Source: CAWEFA01 sp963851385
Lineage (GTDB): Bacteria > Bacteroidota > Bacteroidia > Bacteroidales > DTGW01
NCBI GenBank assembly: GCA_963851385.1
Contig: CAWKPE010000015.1
Coordinates: forward strand, 124,001 to 188,000
Direction: 5' to 3'
Length of the DNA: 64,000 nt
Of this stretch, positions 56,891 to 64,000 are shown in pieces; position 1 is the first letter of the stretch; every line of letters begins with the position of its first letter. The notes beneath the pieces are model-generated. The model did not search any database and was not told the DNA's origin. It saw nothing but the letters and a program-made list of their open reading frames with translations. Both the position numbers and the translations under genes were made by a program.

Positions 56891-57880
56891 TTAACGAACA
56901 ATTCGTTCCAATTTTGGCTTGAAGCCTAATTGAGCAAATTCCTTTACTTTTATATAAATATTTACAGCTTGAGCTTTATTAGGTTGGAAAAATGACATCG
57001 GACTAATTTGAAAATGAAAATCTTCAAAGTTCTCATCAAGTTTTTTTTTGCCCGAAAAATGAACTACTTCATAATTATTTCTTTTTTTATCTTCGTTATT
57101 ATATATGAAATAATTTAGTGATGTTATTTCGGGAAAACGAGTTTGAAGAAAAATCAATAAATCATTTCTATGTCTTTTATTTTCAGCAGCGAAACCGATA
57201 ATGACCATGAGATCTCCTGATATAGATGTTCGGAAACAAATACTTTTCAAAAGGCCTGATTTATCTATATAATTATAATAAGCGTAGCCATTTAAAAGAG
57301 TAAATTTTTTAATCTCTTCGCATATTATATTATTTTGTTCAGACTGCAAAAAACATTCTTTAATTTCTAAAACCTGATCAGGTCTGTTAATTGGATGAAA
57401 ACCCAAAACTTGAAATTTTATAGAATCATCTTTATTGGATTCAGTCTCTTCATACCACCCATTGCTGGAAAATGCATATTCTAATTTATTTCGAAAATAA
57501 TATTTTAATGGCGAAGGAATAAGATTTGGAATTACTGGAGTTTTAACTTCATATTTTGAAAGTGCATTAATAAGAATAGTCCGCTTCCATTCTAATTGAG
57601 CTTCATAATTAAAATGTTGCCAATTACAGCCTCCACATTTGCCAAAATGTTTACAAAATGGCATAACTCGTTGAAAAGAACTTGAATTTATGTTTTGAAT
57701 TTTGCCTAATATAAACCCACCATTCTTTTGCCTTTTTGCAATATCAATATTTAAAATTTCTCCAGGTATTCCATTATCAACATAAACATTACGATTACCA
57801 ATCTTGCCAATTGATCTTCCAGCAGAATGTATATCAATTAGTTGAATATTATTATAAGTTTTAATTCCTTTTTTGATCAT
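56891..57880 (-). pseudogene. RlmD/TrmA-type RNA uridine methyltransferase, C-terminus missing
   Basis: The start at 57880 (MIKKGIKTYNNIQL) is chosen because the 28 codons before it overlap a hairpin (57919-57955) and are not conserved-looking. A TRAM domain (residues 5-60) is followed by the iron-sulfur Cys cluster CKHFGKCGGCNWQH. The middle domain continues to FQISPMSFFQPNKAQAVNIY, the usual entry to the SAM domain, but 20 residues later the frame ends (LERIVR). The SAM-binding motifs and catalytic Cys, normally about 120 residues more, are absent and not found in other frames downstream. The protein should be inactive unless another copy exists. Confidence 0.75.
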
Positions 57881-57918
57881 TATAATACTAATAAATACAA
57901 TAGCACATATATAAAAAA

Positions 57919-57955
57919 TTTCAAGCGCCACCAAATTTAATGATGACGCTTGAAA
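57919..57955 (-). terminator. Hairpin with T-run upstream of the methyltransferase
   Basis: TTTCAAGCG (57919-57927) pairs with CGCTTGAAA (57947-57955). On the minus strand the stem is followed by a T-run (57918-57913). No minus-strand gene is visible upstream, so it is either a terminator of an unseen transcript or an attenuating element before the methyltransferase gene. Confidence 0.5.
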
Positions 57956-58123
57956 CCTAACCATTATTAACCCTAAAAAACCTAATAAAAAAAAACCAAT
58001 TTCTATTTATTTAAACGAAAATTTTAACAAAAGGTTAATCAAAAAAAACCAGGAAGATTTAAAAATTTTTATTTTATAGGTTTTTGTAATTTGAATTCTT
58101 AAATTTGTAAAAAATGCATTCTA

Positions 58124-58429
58124 ATGAAAACAATAGGTAAGTTGAGATTAGTAAATGATAGAACTTCAAAAAAGCTCAATAATAAAAAATATCACTATCC
58201 TGTTATTGGTCATTTTGCTAATAAAAGTATTGAATTTAAGAATATCATTGAAGCTTCTTCTGCAACTGGTATACATTACACACTTATTTTTGAAGCATGC
58301 ATTGGAAAAATATTCAAAGCAAAAAATGTTATCTGGGAATATAAAAAAGGGAACCATTATATTAAATATAAAGCGTTTTATATTAATGCTGCTACAAACT
58401 ATAAACGCAAAGTTGGTTTCAACGGTTAA
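58124..58429 (+). CDS. Small NUMOD1-like putative DNA-binding protein
   Basis: A 101-residue basic protein. Its middle part (SIEFKNIIEASSATGIHYTL, ACIGKIFKAKNVIWEYKKG) follows the NUMOD1 pattern F.s..eAa..tgi...I..c..Gk.k.a....W.y, a helix-turn-helix-like element normally found in homing endonucleases and phage proteins. No nuclease domain accompanies it. It is a stand-alone gene between the truncated methyltransferase and a TonB receptor. Function unknown; it may be a remnant of a mobile endonuclease or a small regulator. Confidence 0.6.
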   Translation: MKTIGKLRLVNDRTSKKLNNKKYHYPVIGHFANKSIEFKNIIEASSATGIHYTLIFEACIGKIFKAKNVIWEYKKGNHYIKYKAFYINAATNYKRKVGFNG

Positions 58430-58677
58430 TTCTTTTATGTTTCAACTATCATTATTTTAAATCAAAATTCAATTTTAATATCTTTGAAATTAAAATGTCA
58501 AAGACAATTTTTAATATTCTTGTTTATTGATAGTTATAAAAAAATTGAAATTGATTTTACAATTTTAATTGAAAATTTTAATCGAAGTCAAATTATATTC
58601 TTTAATTTGCGCCGATACTTTGTATTGAATCGTTAAAGAAATATGCTATCTTGAATGAATCATAAAATTTAGAAATT

Positions 58678-60762
58678 ATGAAACATGCAGTAAGATATAT
58701 TTTTTTAATATCCTTGGCAGCAATATCTGCTTTTTCAACTATTAAAGCACAAATTGTCGATACTTCTATGTCATCAGTTTATGCAATGTCTTTAGAGGAA
58801 TTAATGAATACTAAAGTATCTATAGCAACAAAGTCCGATCAGCCATTAAGCGAGACTCCATCTATAGTATCTGTTATAACTTCTGAAGATATCAAAAATA
58901 TGGGAGCAAGAGAATTGGTCGATGTTTTGCAAACATTACCAGGGTTTGAACTTACAAGAAGGTTTACTGGTGAAATTGGAATTGGGGTAAGGGGAGTAAA
59001 GGATTCGAGAAACACTTCTAAATTGTTGATTATGATAAACGGTGTTCCATATAATCAGCTGTTTTATGGCAATTCAATAATAGATGGCTATGATATTAAC
59101 CTGGATGCAGTTGAAAGGATTGAAATTATAAGGGGACCTGGATCGGCATTATACGGAAGGAATGCTTTTAGCGGTGTTATAAATATTATCACAAAAAATG
59201 GAAAAACTGATAATAAAGTAACGGCAAAGGGAGAAGTTGGAACATTTAATACAGAATCGGGTTCTGTTTACTATGGATTAAAAAAAGAAAAAATAAATGC
59301 TTCTTTAGCTTTACAAAGATTATATACCAATGGTACCGATGTAAAATTTGATGATGATTTTGGGCATTTAACGAAGTCTAATATTTACAATAATAATTTT
59401 TCAATTAATACAAATGTTGGCATAGATAAATTTACAATATCAGTAAATTATTTTAACTTAAAAGATGGTATTAATCAAAATCGAAGTGAAGTAGATTATA
59501 AAAAGGGGTATTATTCTCTTTCATATAATAAAGATTTAAATTCAAAGATATCTATTAATGCCAAATTATTTGGATATAATGCTAATTATATAGAAGATAT
59601 TGAACAATTTAAACCAGGTGATTCAAGTGCTTTTCCAAAAGGACAGTACTTTAAACCTCAACTTAAAGAATATCTTTATGGCTTTGAAAGTGAAATGAAT
59701 TATAAATTATTTTTCAATAATGATTTATTATTTGGTATACAGGCAGACAAGCACGGCGTAAAAGATGTGATATTGACTACTAACTATGATTTTTCAGATG
59801 GTTTATTTGATGAAACCAGGAATAATCAGTCAATTTTTCCGGGTTGGTTTTTTGTAGGCGATACAGGACACAATTATGCCGATTATTACAATATTGCATT
59901 TTTTATGCAGGATATTTGGCACCCTATGCGACAATTGGGTATAACGGTAGGTGGTAGATATGATATTGACAGCCAGATAGGCGGTATATTTAATCCCCGT
60001 GCAGGTATAGTTTGGAGTCCTGTAAGTAAAGGAAGTATTAAATTATTATACGGCCGGGCTTATCGGGCACCTGCACCTAGCGAACAATACCAGACTTTTG
60101 GTTATGCCACAGGCAATCCCGATCTTAAACCCGAAATTATCAATACTTATGAGCTTGCGTTTAGTCACAGGTTTGAAAAAGTTAGCAATTCAGTAAGTTT
60201 TTTCTTAGATAAACTTACCAATATAATTTATGCCCCCCTTGCTATAACATCTGTTCAGGCAAATAAATATTTCAATATGGGATCAAATACATCATACGGT
60301 TTAGAATATGAAAATAATATAATGTTAAAGAAAAGCTTCTCTTCATATTTTAATTGTTCATATACTATTTCTAAGAATCGGGATTCCCTTAATAAAAGCT
60401 CCAGTTCAATTTATAATGCAAAAGATGTAGCACCATTGGCAATTAATTTTGGGATGAATTACTCGTTTCTTAAATTTTTCAACCTGAACTTGAATATGTA
60501 TTACAGGAGCAAAATGGGAAAATTTACAGTTTATAATGACAATAATGTAAACCTTGGTGAGGTTCAAGACCCAATAGGAAACTATGCTGTATTTAATACT
60601 ACAATCGGGGCAAATGATATAATAAAACATTTAAAATTCAGCTTATCTGTCTATAATATGTTTGATGCTGTATACTATGCACAGGAAAACGATATGTTAA
60701 AAGAGCCTCATCAGCCGGGCAGGCAATTTATATTTCATTTATCATATTTATTCAAAGACTAG
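58678..60762 (+). CDS. TonB-dependent outer-membrane receptor
   Basis: A 694-residue receptor with a signal peptide (ISLAAISAFSTIKAQ), a short linker with SLEELMNTKVSIATKSDQPL, a plug domain (PSIVSVITSEDIKNMGAREL, INLDAVERIEIIRGPGSALY, GVINIITK) and a 22-stranded-type barrel ending HLSYLF. It lacks the CarboxypepD-like and SusC features of glycan importers; the barrel has the YGRAYRAPAPSEQYQT and NPDLKPEIINTYE signatures of siderophore/cobalamin-type receptors. It heads a cluster with AsnB, DUF1611 and GNAT genes and may import their substrate, perhaps a peptide or acyl-amino-acid. The ligand is not predictable. Confidence 0.92.
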   Translation: MKHAVRYIFLISLAAISAFSTIKAQIVDTSMSSVYAMSLEELMNTKVSIATKSDQPLSETPSIVSVITSEDIKNMGARELVDVLQTLPGFELTRRFTGEIGIGVRGVKDSRNTSKLLIMINGVPYNQLFYGNSIIDGYDINLDAVERIEIIRGPGSALYGRNAFSGVINIITKNGKTDNKVTAKGEVGTFNTESGSVYYGLKKEKINASLALQRLYTNGTDVKFDDDFGHLTKSNIYNNNFSINTNVGIDKFTISVNYFNLKDGINQNRSEVDYKKGYYSLSYNKDLNSKISINAKLFGYNANYIEDIEQFKPGDSSAFPKGQYFKPQLKEYLYGFESEMNYKLFFNNDLLFGIQADKHGVKDVILTTNYDFSDGLFDETRNNQSIFPGWFFVGDTGHNYADYYNIAFFMQDIWHPMRQLGITVGGRYDIDSQIGGIFNPRAGIVWSPVSKGSIKLLYGRAYRAPAPSEQYQTFGYATGNPDLKPEIINTYELAFSHRFEKVSNSVSFFLDKLTNIIYAPLAITSVQANKYFNMGSNTSYGLEYENNIMLKKSFSSYFNCSYTISKNRDSLNKSSSSIYNAKDVAPLAINFGMNYSFLKFFNLNLNMYYRSKMGKFTVYNDNNVNLGEVQDPIGNYAVFNTTIGANDIIKHLKFSLSVYNMFDAVYYAQENDMLKEPHQPGRQFIFHLSYLFKD

Positions 60763-60779
60763 TTAACAAAAAATAAAAA

Positions 60780-62603
60780 TTGAATTCATTTAGTGGTTGT
60801 GGGATTACAGGGTTAATGTTGCCGGGTTCAGGAAGCATATCTGAAAATTTAAAAAATAAATTCAATTGTATGCTTGATTCCATTAAACATAGGGGACCAG
60901 ACGGTTTTGGAATTTATTGCAATAATAATATTTTGCTTGGGCACAGGCGTTTGAGCATTTTAGATACGAGTAGCATGGGCAGCCAACCTATGACAAGGGA
61001 TAAATATACTATTACTTATAACGGCGAAATTTACAACTTTCATGACATAAGAAAGATTTTGCAAAATGATGGATATTATTTCACTTCTGAAACTGATACT
61101 GAAGTCGTGCTAAGAAGCTATCAAAAATGGGGTGTTGATGCTTTGCAGCAATTTAATGGCATGTTTGCTTTTGCAATATGGGACAATAAGGAGAAACGAC
61201 TTCTCCTTGCACGCGATAGGTTGGGCAAAAAACCTCTATATTATTATTCAGATAACAATGTGTTCATTTTTGCTTCTGAAATTGAACCTTTGTTACTATC
61301 AGGATACATTAAACCAGAAATTGATGTTAATGCTTTTGAACATCAGTTATTTGCTACTTCTTTCCTTGAGACTGATTTATCACGGACTTTAATAAAAGAC
61401 ATAAAATCATTGTCTCCTGGTTATTATATGAATGTTAACTCTAATGGCAGCATCCATTTAAATAAATACTGGGACATCCCGGAACAAAAACTATCAGGCG
61501 AAGTTGACAGTGCTAAACTTCAGGACGAACTGGAATTATTGTTATATGACAGTATAAAATTAAGAATGATTAGTGATGTGCCAGTTTCTGCTTTTTTAAG
61601 CGGCGGAATAGATTCATCTTTAATTAACTGTTATGCTTCGGGGCAAACCGACGAAAGATTAACAAGCATTACAATATCCTATGCTGATGGGGGGAGCGAT
61701 CCTTTTTCTGATTCAGCAGATATGGATTTGGAATATAGCAAAGAATTTATTAGTCATTTTAAGGATAAAATAAATCATAAATTGGTATCACTTTCCAATT
61801 CGGATATTACAATTGAAAATATAGATGACATTATTGATCTATCGAGTATTTCAGATGACGATCGTCTTCTTTCTATTATAAAAAATTATGAATCTATAAA
61901 AAATTCAGGGTTTAAGGTTGTATTGAATGGGCAGGGCGCCGATGAAATAATGGGTGGATATATTAACCTGAAATATTTTTATGAAACAATGTATGATTCG
62001 CTGGAACCTGAAAAAGAAATTATTAATAAAATATTCCCGGCAAGGACAATTGCAAAAAATATTCTCAATAAAGAAATATCCTTTAATGCAAGCCAAATAT
62101 ACAATACTGTTTTGGATTATTACAAAAATTTTAAAGGGACTCCAGGAGAAAAAGTACATAAGTTTATTACAAAAACACAATTGCTCAGGATACTTAAGTT
62201 TGAAGATTTTTTAAGCATGAGGCATAGTGTAGAATGCCGCCTGCCTTTTTTAGATTACAGGATTGTTGAGTTTGCATTTTCGATTCCTTATAACCTGCAT
62301 TTTATTAAAGGAACCCGGACAGGTAAATCATTGCTCAGGTCAATTGCGCGAAAGTATTTGCCTGAATCAATAGCATCAAGGCCAAAGCAAGCCTTTCCAG
62401 TATCCCGTTCAAAAGCAAAATATCTTCAACTTGAAAATATTTTTAGGCAAAATCGAAATGAAATAACTAATAATGAATTGGTAAAACAATATTTTGATAT
62501 TTCAAAACTGAATTCTGAAAAAAACGATATTTCTCTCCAGGAATTATGGCTTTTACTGGTTATCTGGAGGTGGCACATAAAACTTACAAACTTTTTGAAT
62601 TAA
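60780..62603 (+). CDS. asnB: Asparagine synthetase (glutamine-hydrolysing) homologue, odd N-terminus
   Basis: A 607-residue protein. An N-terminal class II glutaminase domain (GCGITGLMLPG, KHRGPDGFG, YNGEIYNF, GMFAFAIWD, LLARDRLGKKPLYYY) is joined to a C-terminal synthetase domain with the ATP pyrophosphatase loop VSAFLSGGIDSSLIN and LNGQGADEIMGGY. The only start in frame is TTG at 60780, so the catalytic Cys would be residue 7 (NSFSGCG) rather than residue 2; it could serve only after removal of six residues. The gene begins 17 bp after the TonB receptor stop. A role in amidating a cluster-specific product, rather than housekeeping asparagine synthesis, is possible. Confidence 0.88.
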   Translation: MNSFSGCGITGLMLPGSGSISENLKNKFNCMLDSIKHRGPDGFGIYCNNNILLGHRRLSILDTSSMGSQPMTRDKYTITYNGEIYNFHDIRKILQNDGYYFTSETDTEVVLRSYQKWGVDALQQFNGMFAFAIWDNKEKRLLLARDRLGKKPLYYYSDNNVFIFASEIEPLLLSGYIKPEIDVNAFEHQLFATSFLETDLSRTLIKDIKSLSPGYYMNVNSNGSIHLNKYWDIPEQKLSGEVDSAKLQDELELLLYDSIKLRMISDVPVSAFLSGGIDSSLINCYASGQTDERLTSITISYADGGSDPFSDSADMDLEYSKEFISHFKDKINHKLVSLSNSDITIENIDDIIDLSSISDDDRLLSIIKNYESIKNSGFKVVLNGQGADEIMGGYINLKYFYETMYDSLEPEKEIINKIFPARTIAKNILNKEISFNASQIYNTVLDYYKNFKGTPGEKVHKFITKTQLLRILKFEDFLSMRHSVECRLPFLDYRIVEFAFSIPYNLHFIKGTRTGKSLLRSIARKYLPESIASRPKQAFPVSRSKAKYLQLENIFRQNRNEITNNELVKQYFDISKLNSEKNDISLQELWLLLVIWRWHIKLTNFLN

Positions 62604-62674
62604 ATGTTATAAACATTTTAAACAGGGAAATAATTAGAATATCAAAAATCAACTTAATATTTGGAGGATTTATA

Positions 62675-63760
62675 ATGTTATTACAGGAAATTTATAAAAA
62701 TACAAAAGCTGTTTTTCTTGCGCATGGTTATGTGGGCGAGACATTGGGGAAAACAGTACACGGAGTATTGATGCACAGTAAAGTATTTAATGTGGTGGCT
62801 TTGATCGACAGATGCAAAGTAGGGCAGGATACCAGCAAAATATGTCCGGGAGTAACAAAGCAAGTTCCGATTTATGGATCAGTTGAAGAAACATTATTTC
62901 TTAAACCAAAGGTAATGATATTAATTGGCGACCCATCTGAAAACAATATGGAAGAAATAAAATTTTGTATTAAAAATAGAATGGACATTATAAATTCATC
63001 TTTTATTTTTTTAACAGATTATCCTGATTTAATAGAGCTTGCAAAAAAATTTAATGTAAGACTCATTGATTTGAGAAATGTAAAAAGGGTTTGGAAAATT
63101 GCGGATGGAAGCATCCTGAAAATAAAAGCAAAAGTTGTTTATGTAGCGGGTACTGATTGCGGACTTGGCAAGAGGACAGCAGCATTTGAATTGGCACAGG
63201 AAGCAAAACGGCATGGCATTAGAGCTGCCTTTGCTGCCACCGGGCAAACCGGTTTAATGATTGGTTGTGATGATGGTATCATTATGGATTCAATAATAAT
63301 TAATTATGTTGCTGGAGCTATTGAAGAATTAATAGTAAACCTTGATAATAAGGGTTATGAATTGATATTTTTAGAAGGACAAGCTTCGTTAATGCATTTT
63401 GGATGTTCAGGGGTTATTTCTTTAATTCATTCAAGTAATCCTCATGCAATAGTTATGGTACATGATCCTTCTCGAAAATATCATGTAGCTTTTGGTGAAT
63501 CTCCAATATTTAAAATGTGCGATTTAAACAGGGAAATTACTTTAGTGGAGAACCTTTATCTTCCCGGAGGAAACAGGTACAAAGTGGTTGCTGTACCAAC
63601 AAGAGGAGAGGAAAATATTAAAATTGTAAAAAGAATGACTAATTTGCCGGTAGCCGATGTTCGCAAACCAGGAGGACCTGCAATTATTCTCGATGCCGTG
63701 TTAAAACATCTTGAAGAAACTTATAATTGGTCACCTGCAAATCTCATTTATGCTTCATAA
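62675..63760 (+). CDS. DUF1611-family protein (DgcN-like P-loop protein)
   Basis: A 361-residue protein when started at 62675, where GGAGG (62663-62667) lies 7 bp upstream; the longer open frame from 62546 overlaps asnB and has no family match. The N-terminal Rossmann-like part (KAVFLAHGYVGETLGKTVHG, VVALIDRCKVGQDTS) is followed by a C-terminal P-loop domain (VYVAGTDCGLGKRTAAFELA, FLEGQASLMHFGCSGVISLI, LPVADVRKPGGPAII). As I recall, DUF1611 members include DgcN, which N-acylates D-glutamate for conversion by an enolase-superfamily epimerase (DgcA). The following GNAT gene fits such acyl-amino-acid chemistry. Confidence 0.83.
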   Translation: MLLQEIYKNTKAVFLAHGYVGETLGKTVHGVLMHSKVFNVVALIDRCKVGQDTSKICPGVTKQVPIYGSVEETLFLKPKVMILIGDPSENNMEEIKFCIKNRMDIINSSFIFLTDYPDLIELAKKFNVRLIDLRNVKRVWKIADGSILKIKAKVVYVAGTDCGLGKRTAAFELAQEAKRHGIRAAFAATGQTGLMIGCDDGIIMDSIIINYVAGAIEELIVNLDNKGYELIFLEGQASLMHFGCSGVISLIHSSNPHAIVMVHDPSRKYHVAFGESPIFKMCDLNREITLVENLYLPGGNRYKVVAVPTRGEENIKIVKRMTNLPVADVRKPGGPAIILDAVLKHLEETYNWSPANLIYAS

Positions 63761-63788
63761 GAAATTTCCATAAATAATAATTAAAACT

Positions 63789-64000
63789 ATGGAAATAGTT
63801 ATTAAAGAGCTTAATACTTTTGATCAATTCGAGGAGATTTCTGATGCTCCAGGATAAAATTTGGAATTTGTCTGAACAGGATAAAATTTCAACTATTACC
63901 TTAAAGGCGCTAACAATGAAGTATCCTCTTATGGGTCTTATTCTAGGTGCTTACCATAACTTTAAAATTATCGGATTTGTTATTTGCCTGCCGACAAGAG
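63789..64000 (+). pseudogene. GNAT acetyltransferase (COG3375-like), partial, frameshifted
   Basis: The ATG at 63789 gives MEIVIKELNTFDQFEEISDA and stops at 63855. The conserved continuation reads in another frame from about 63844 (LQDKIWNLSEQDKISTITLK, then GLILGAYHNFKIIGFVICLP) to the window edge. Dropping one base near 63844 joins them into the N-terminus of a GNAT-fold acyltransferase of the COG3375 type. Members of that group neighbour N-acylamino-acid racemases in other genomes. It follows the DUF1611 gene by 28 bp. The C-terminus is outside the window. Confidence 0.6.

Noticed and set aside
57881..57964. Extra 28 N-terminal codons of the methyltransferase frame
   Set aside because: They cover a hairpin with a T-run and give a hydrophobic segment not expected in a cytoplasmic RNA methyltransferase; the ATG at 57880 leads straight into the TRAM domain.
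62546..62674. Extended N-terminus of the DUF1611 frame
   Set aside because: It overlaps the asnB C-terminus and lacks family similarity; the ATG at 62675 has a GGAGG site at proper spacing.
1..64000. tRNA or rRNA genes
   Set aside because: No cloverleaf with a recognisable T-loop (GGTTCGAATCC type) or rRNA sequence was found on reading; a covariance-model scan would be needed to exclude divergent tRNAs.

Overview
The window looks like chromosomal DNA of a Bacteroidetes bacterium, probably of the Bacteroidales or a near relative. The evidence is low GC, two secreted proteins with type IX secretion (T9SS) C-terminal sorting domains, a GldM-C-like lipoprotein, a Reg_prop/Y_Y_Y/LuxR regulator, a DAHP synthase-chorismate mutase fusion, a FISUMP-domain protein, and a promoter of the TTTG...TAnnTTTG type. 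No rRNA, tRNA or CRISPR array was seen.

Layout. 1-8.3 kb: a partial secreted protein, then a TetR-controlled export operon (TolC, HlyD, two ATPases, two permeases) with a HAD phosphatase inserted; two matching palindromes precede tetR. 8.3-10.0 kb: an IS1182-type insertion sequence with 35-bp inverted repeats. 10.0-16.6 kb: a small membrane protein, glyA, an OmpA/PD40 envelope protein, a C1-type cysteine peptidase and a UMF1-type MFS transporter. 16.6-24.1 kb: an aromatic amino-acid operon (pheA, DAHP synthase-chorismate mutase, aroB, aroD, aroC) followed at 4 nt by a GH3 glycosidase. It is preceded by what reads as two consecutive Phe/Tyr leader-peptide attenuators. 24.2-31.1 kb: CstA, an uncharacterised HEESH-motif membrane protein and a large membrane-bound regulator. 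31.4-36.0 kb: a GH12-like lipoprotein, a DUF1573 lipoprotein, a DUF2225-like protein and a T9SS trypsin-like protease. 36.0-37.1 kb: an IS1-family element lying in decayed Tn3-type transposase sequence. 37.6-47.1 kb: a GldM-C lipoprotein, a TPR-SpoIIE phosphatase, a FISUMP protein and a 1449-residue multidomain surface protein. 47.3-53.9 kb: a serine recombinase beside a heavy-metal RND efflux operon. 54.1-56.6 kb: a peroxide-stress operon (PerR, catalase, Dps-like ferritin) with a clear operator. 56.9-64 kb: a truncated rRNA methyltransferase, a small NUMOD-like protein, then a TonB receptor - asparagine synthetase - DUF1611 - GNAT cluster.

Caveat. Many conserved genes (tolC, the OmpA gene, pheA, aroD, the regulator, katA, the last GNAT gene) are broken by single-base frameshifts, several in homopolymers, while the rest of each gene reads normally. 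Indel errors in the sequence are the simplest explanation, and gene decay should not be concluded from this window alone.

The most unusual item is the tandem attenuator at 16.7-17.0 kb. Each unit has its own short ORF rich in Phe and Tyr codons, an antiterminator pairing and an intrinsic terminator, and a Bacteroidetes-type promoter sits directly before the first ORF.
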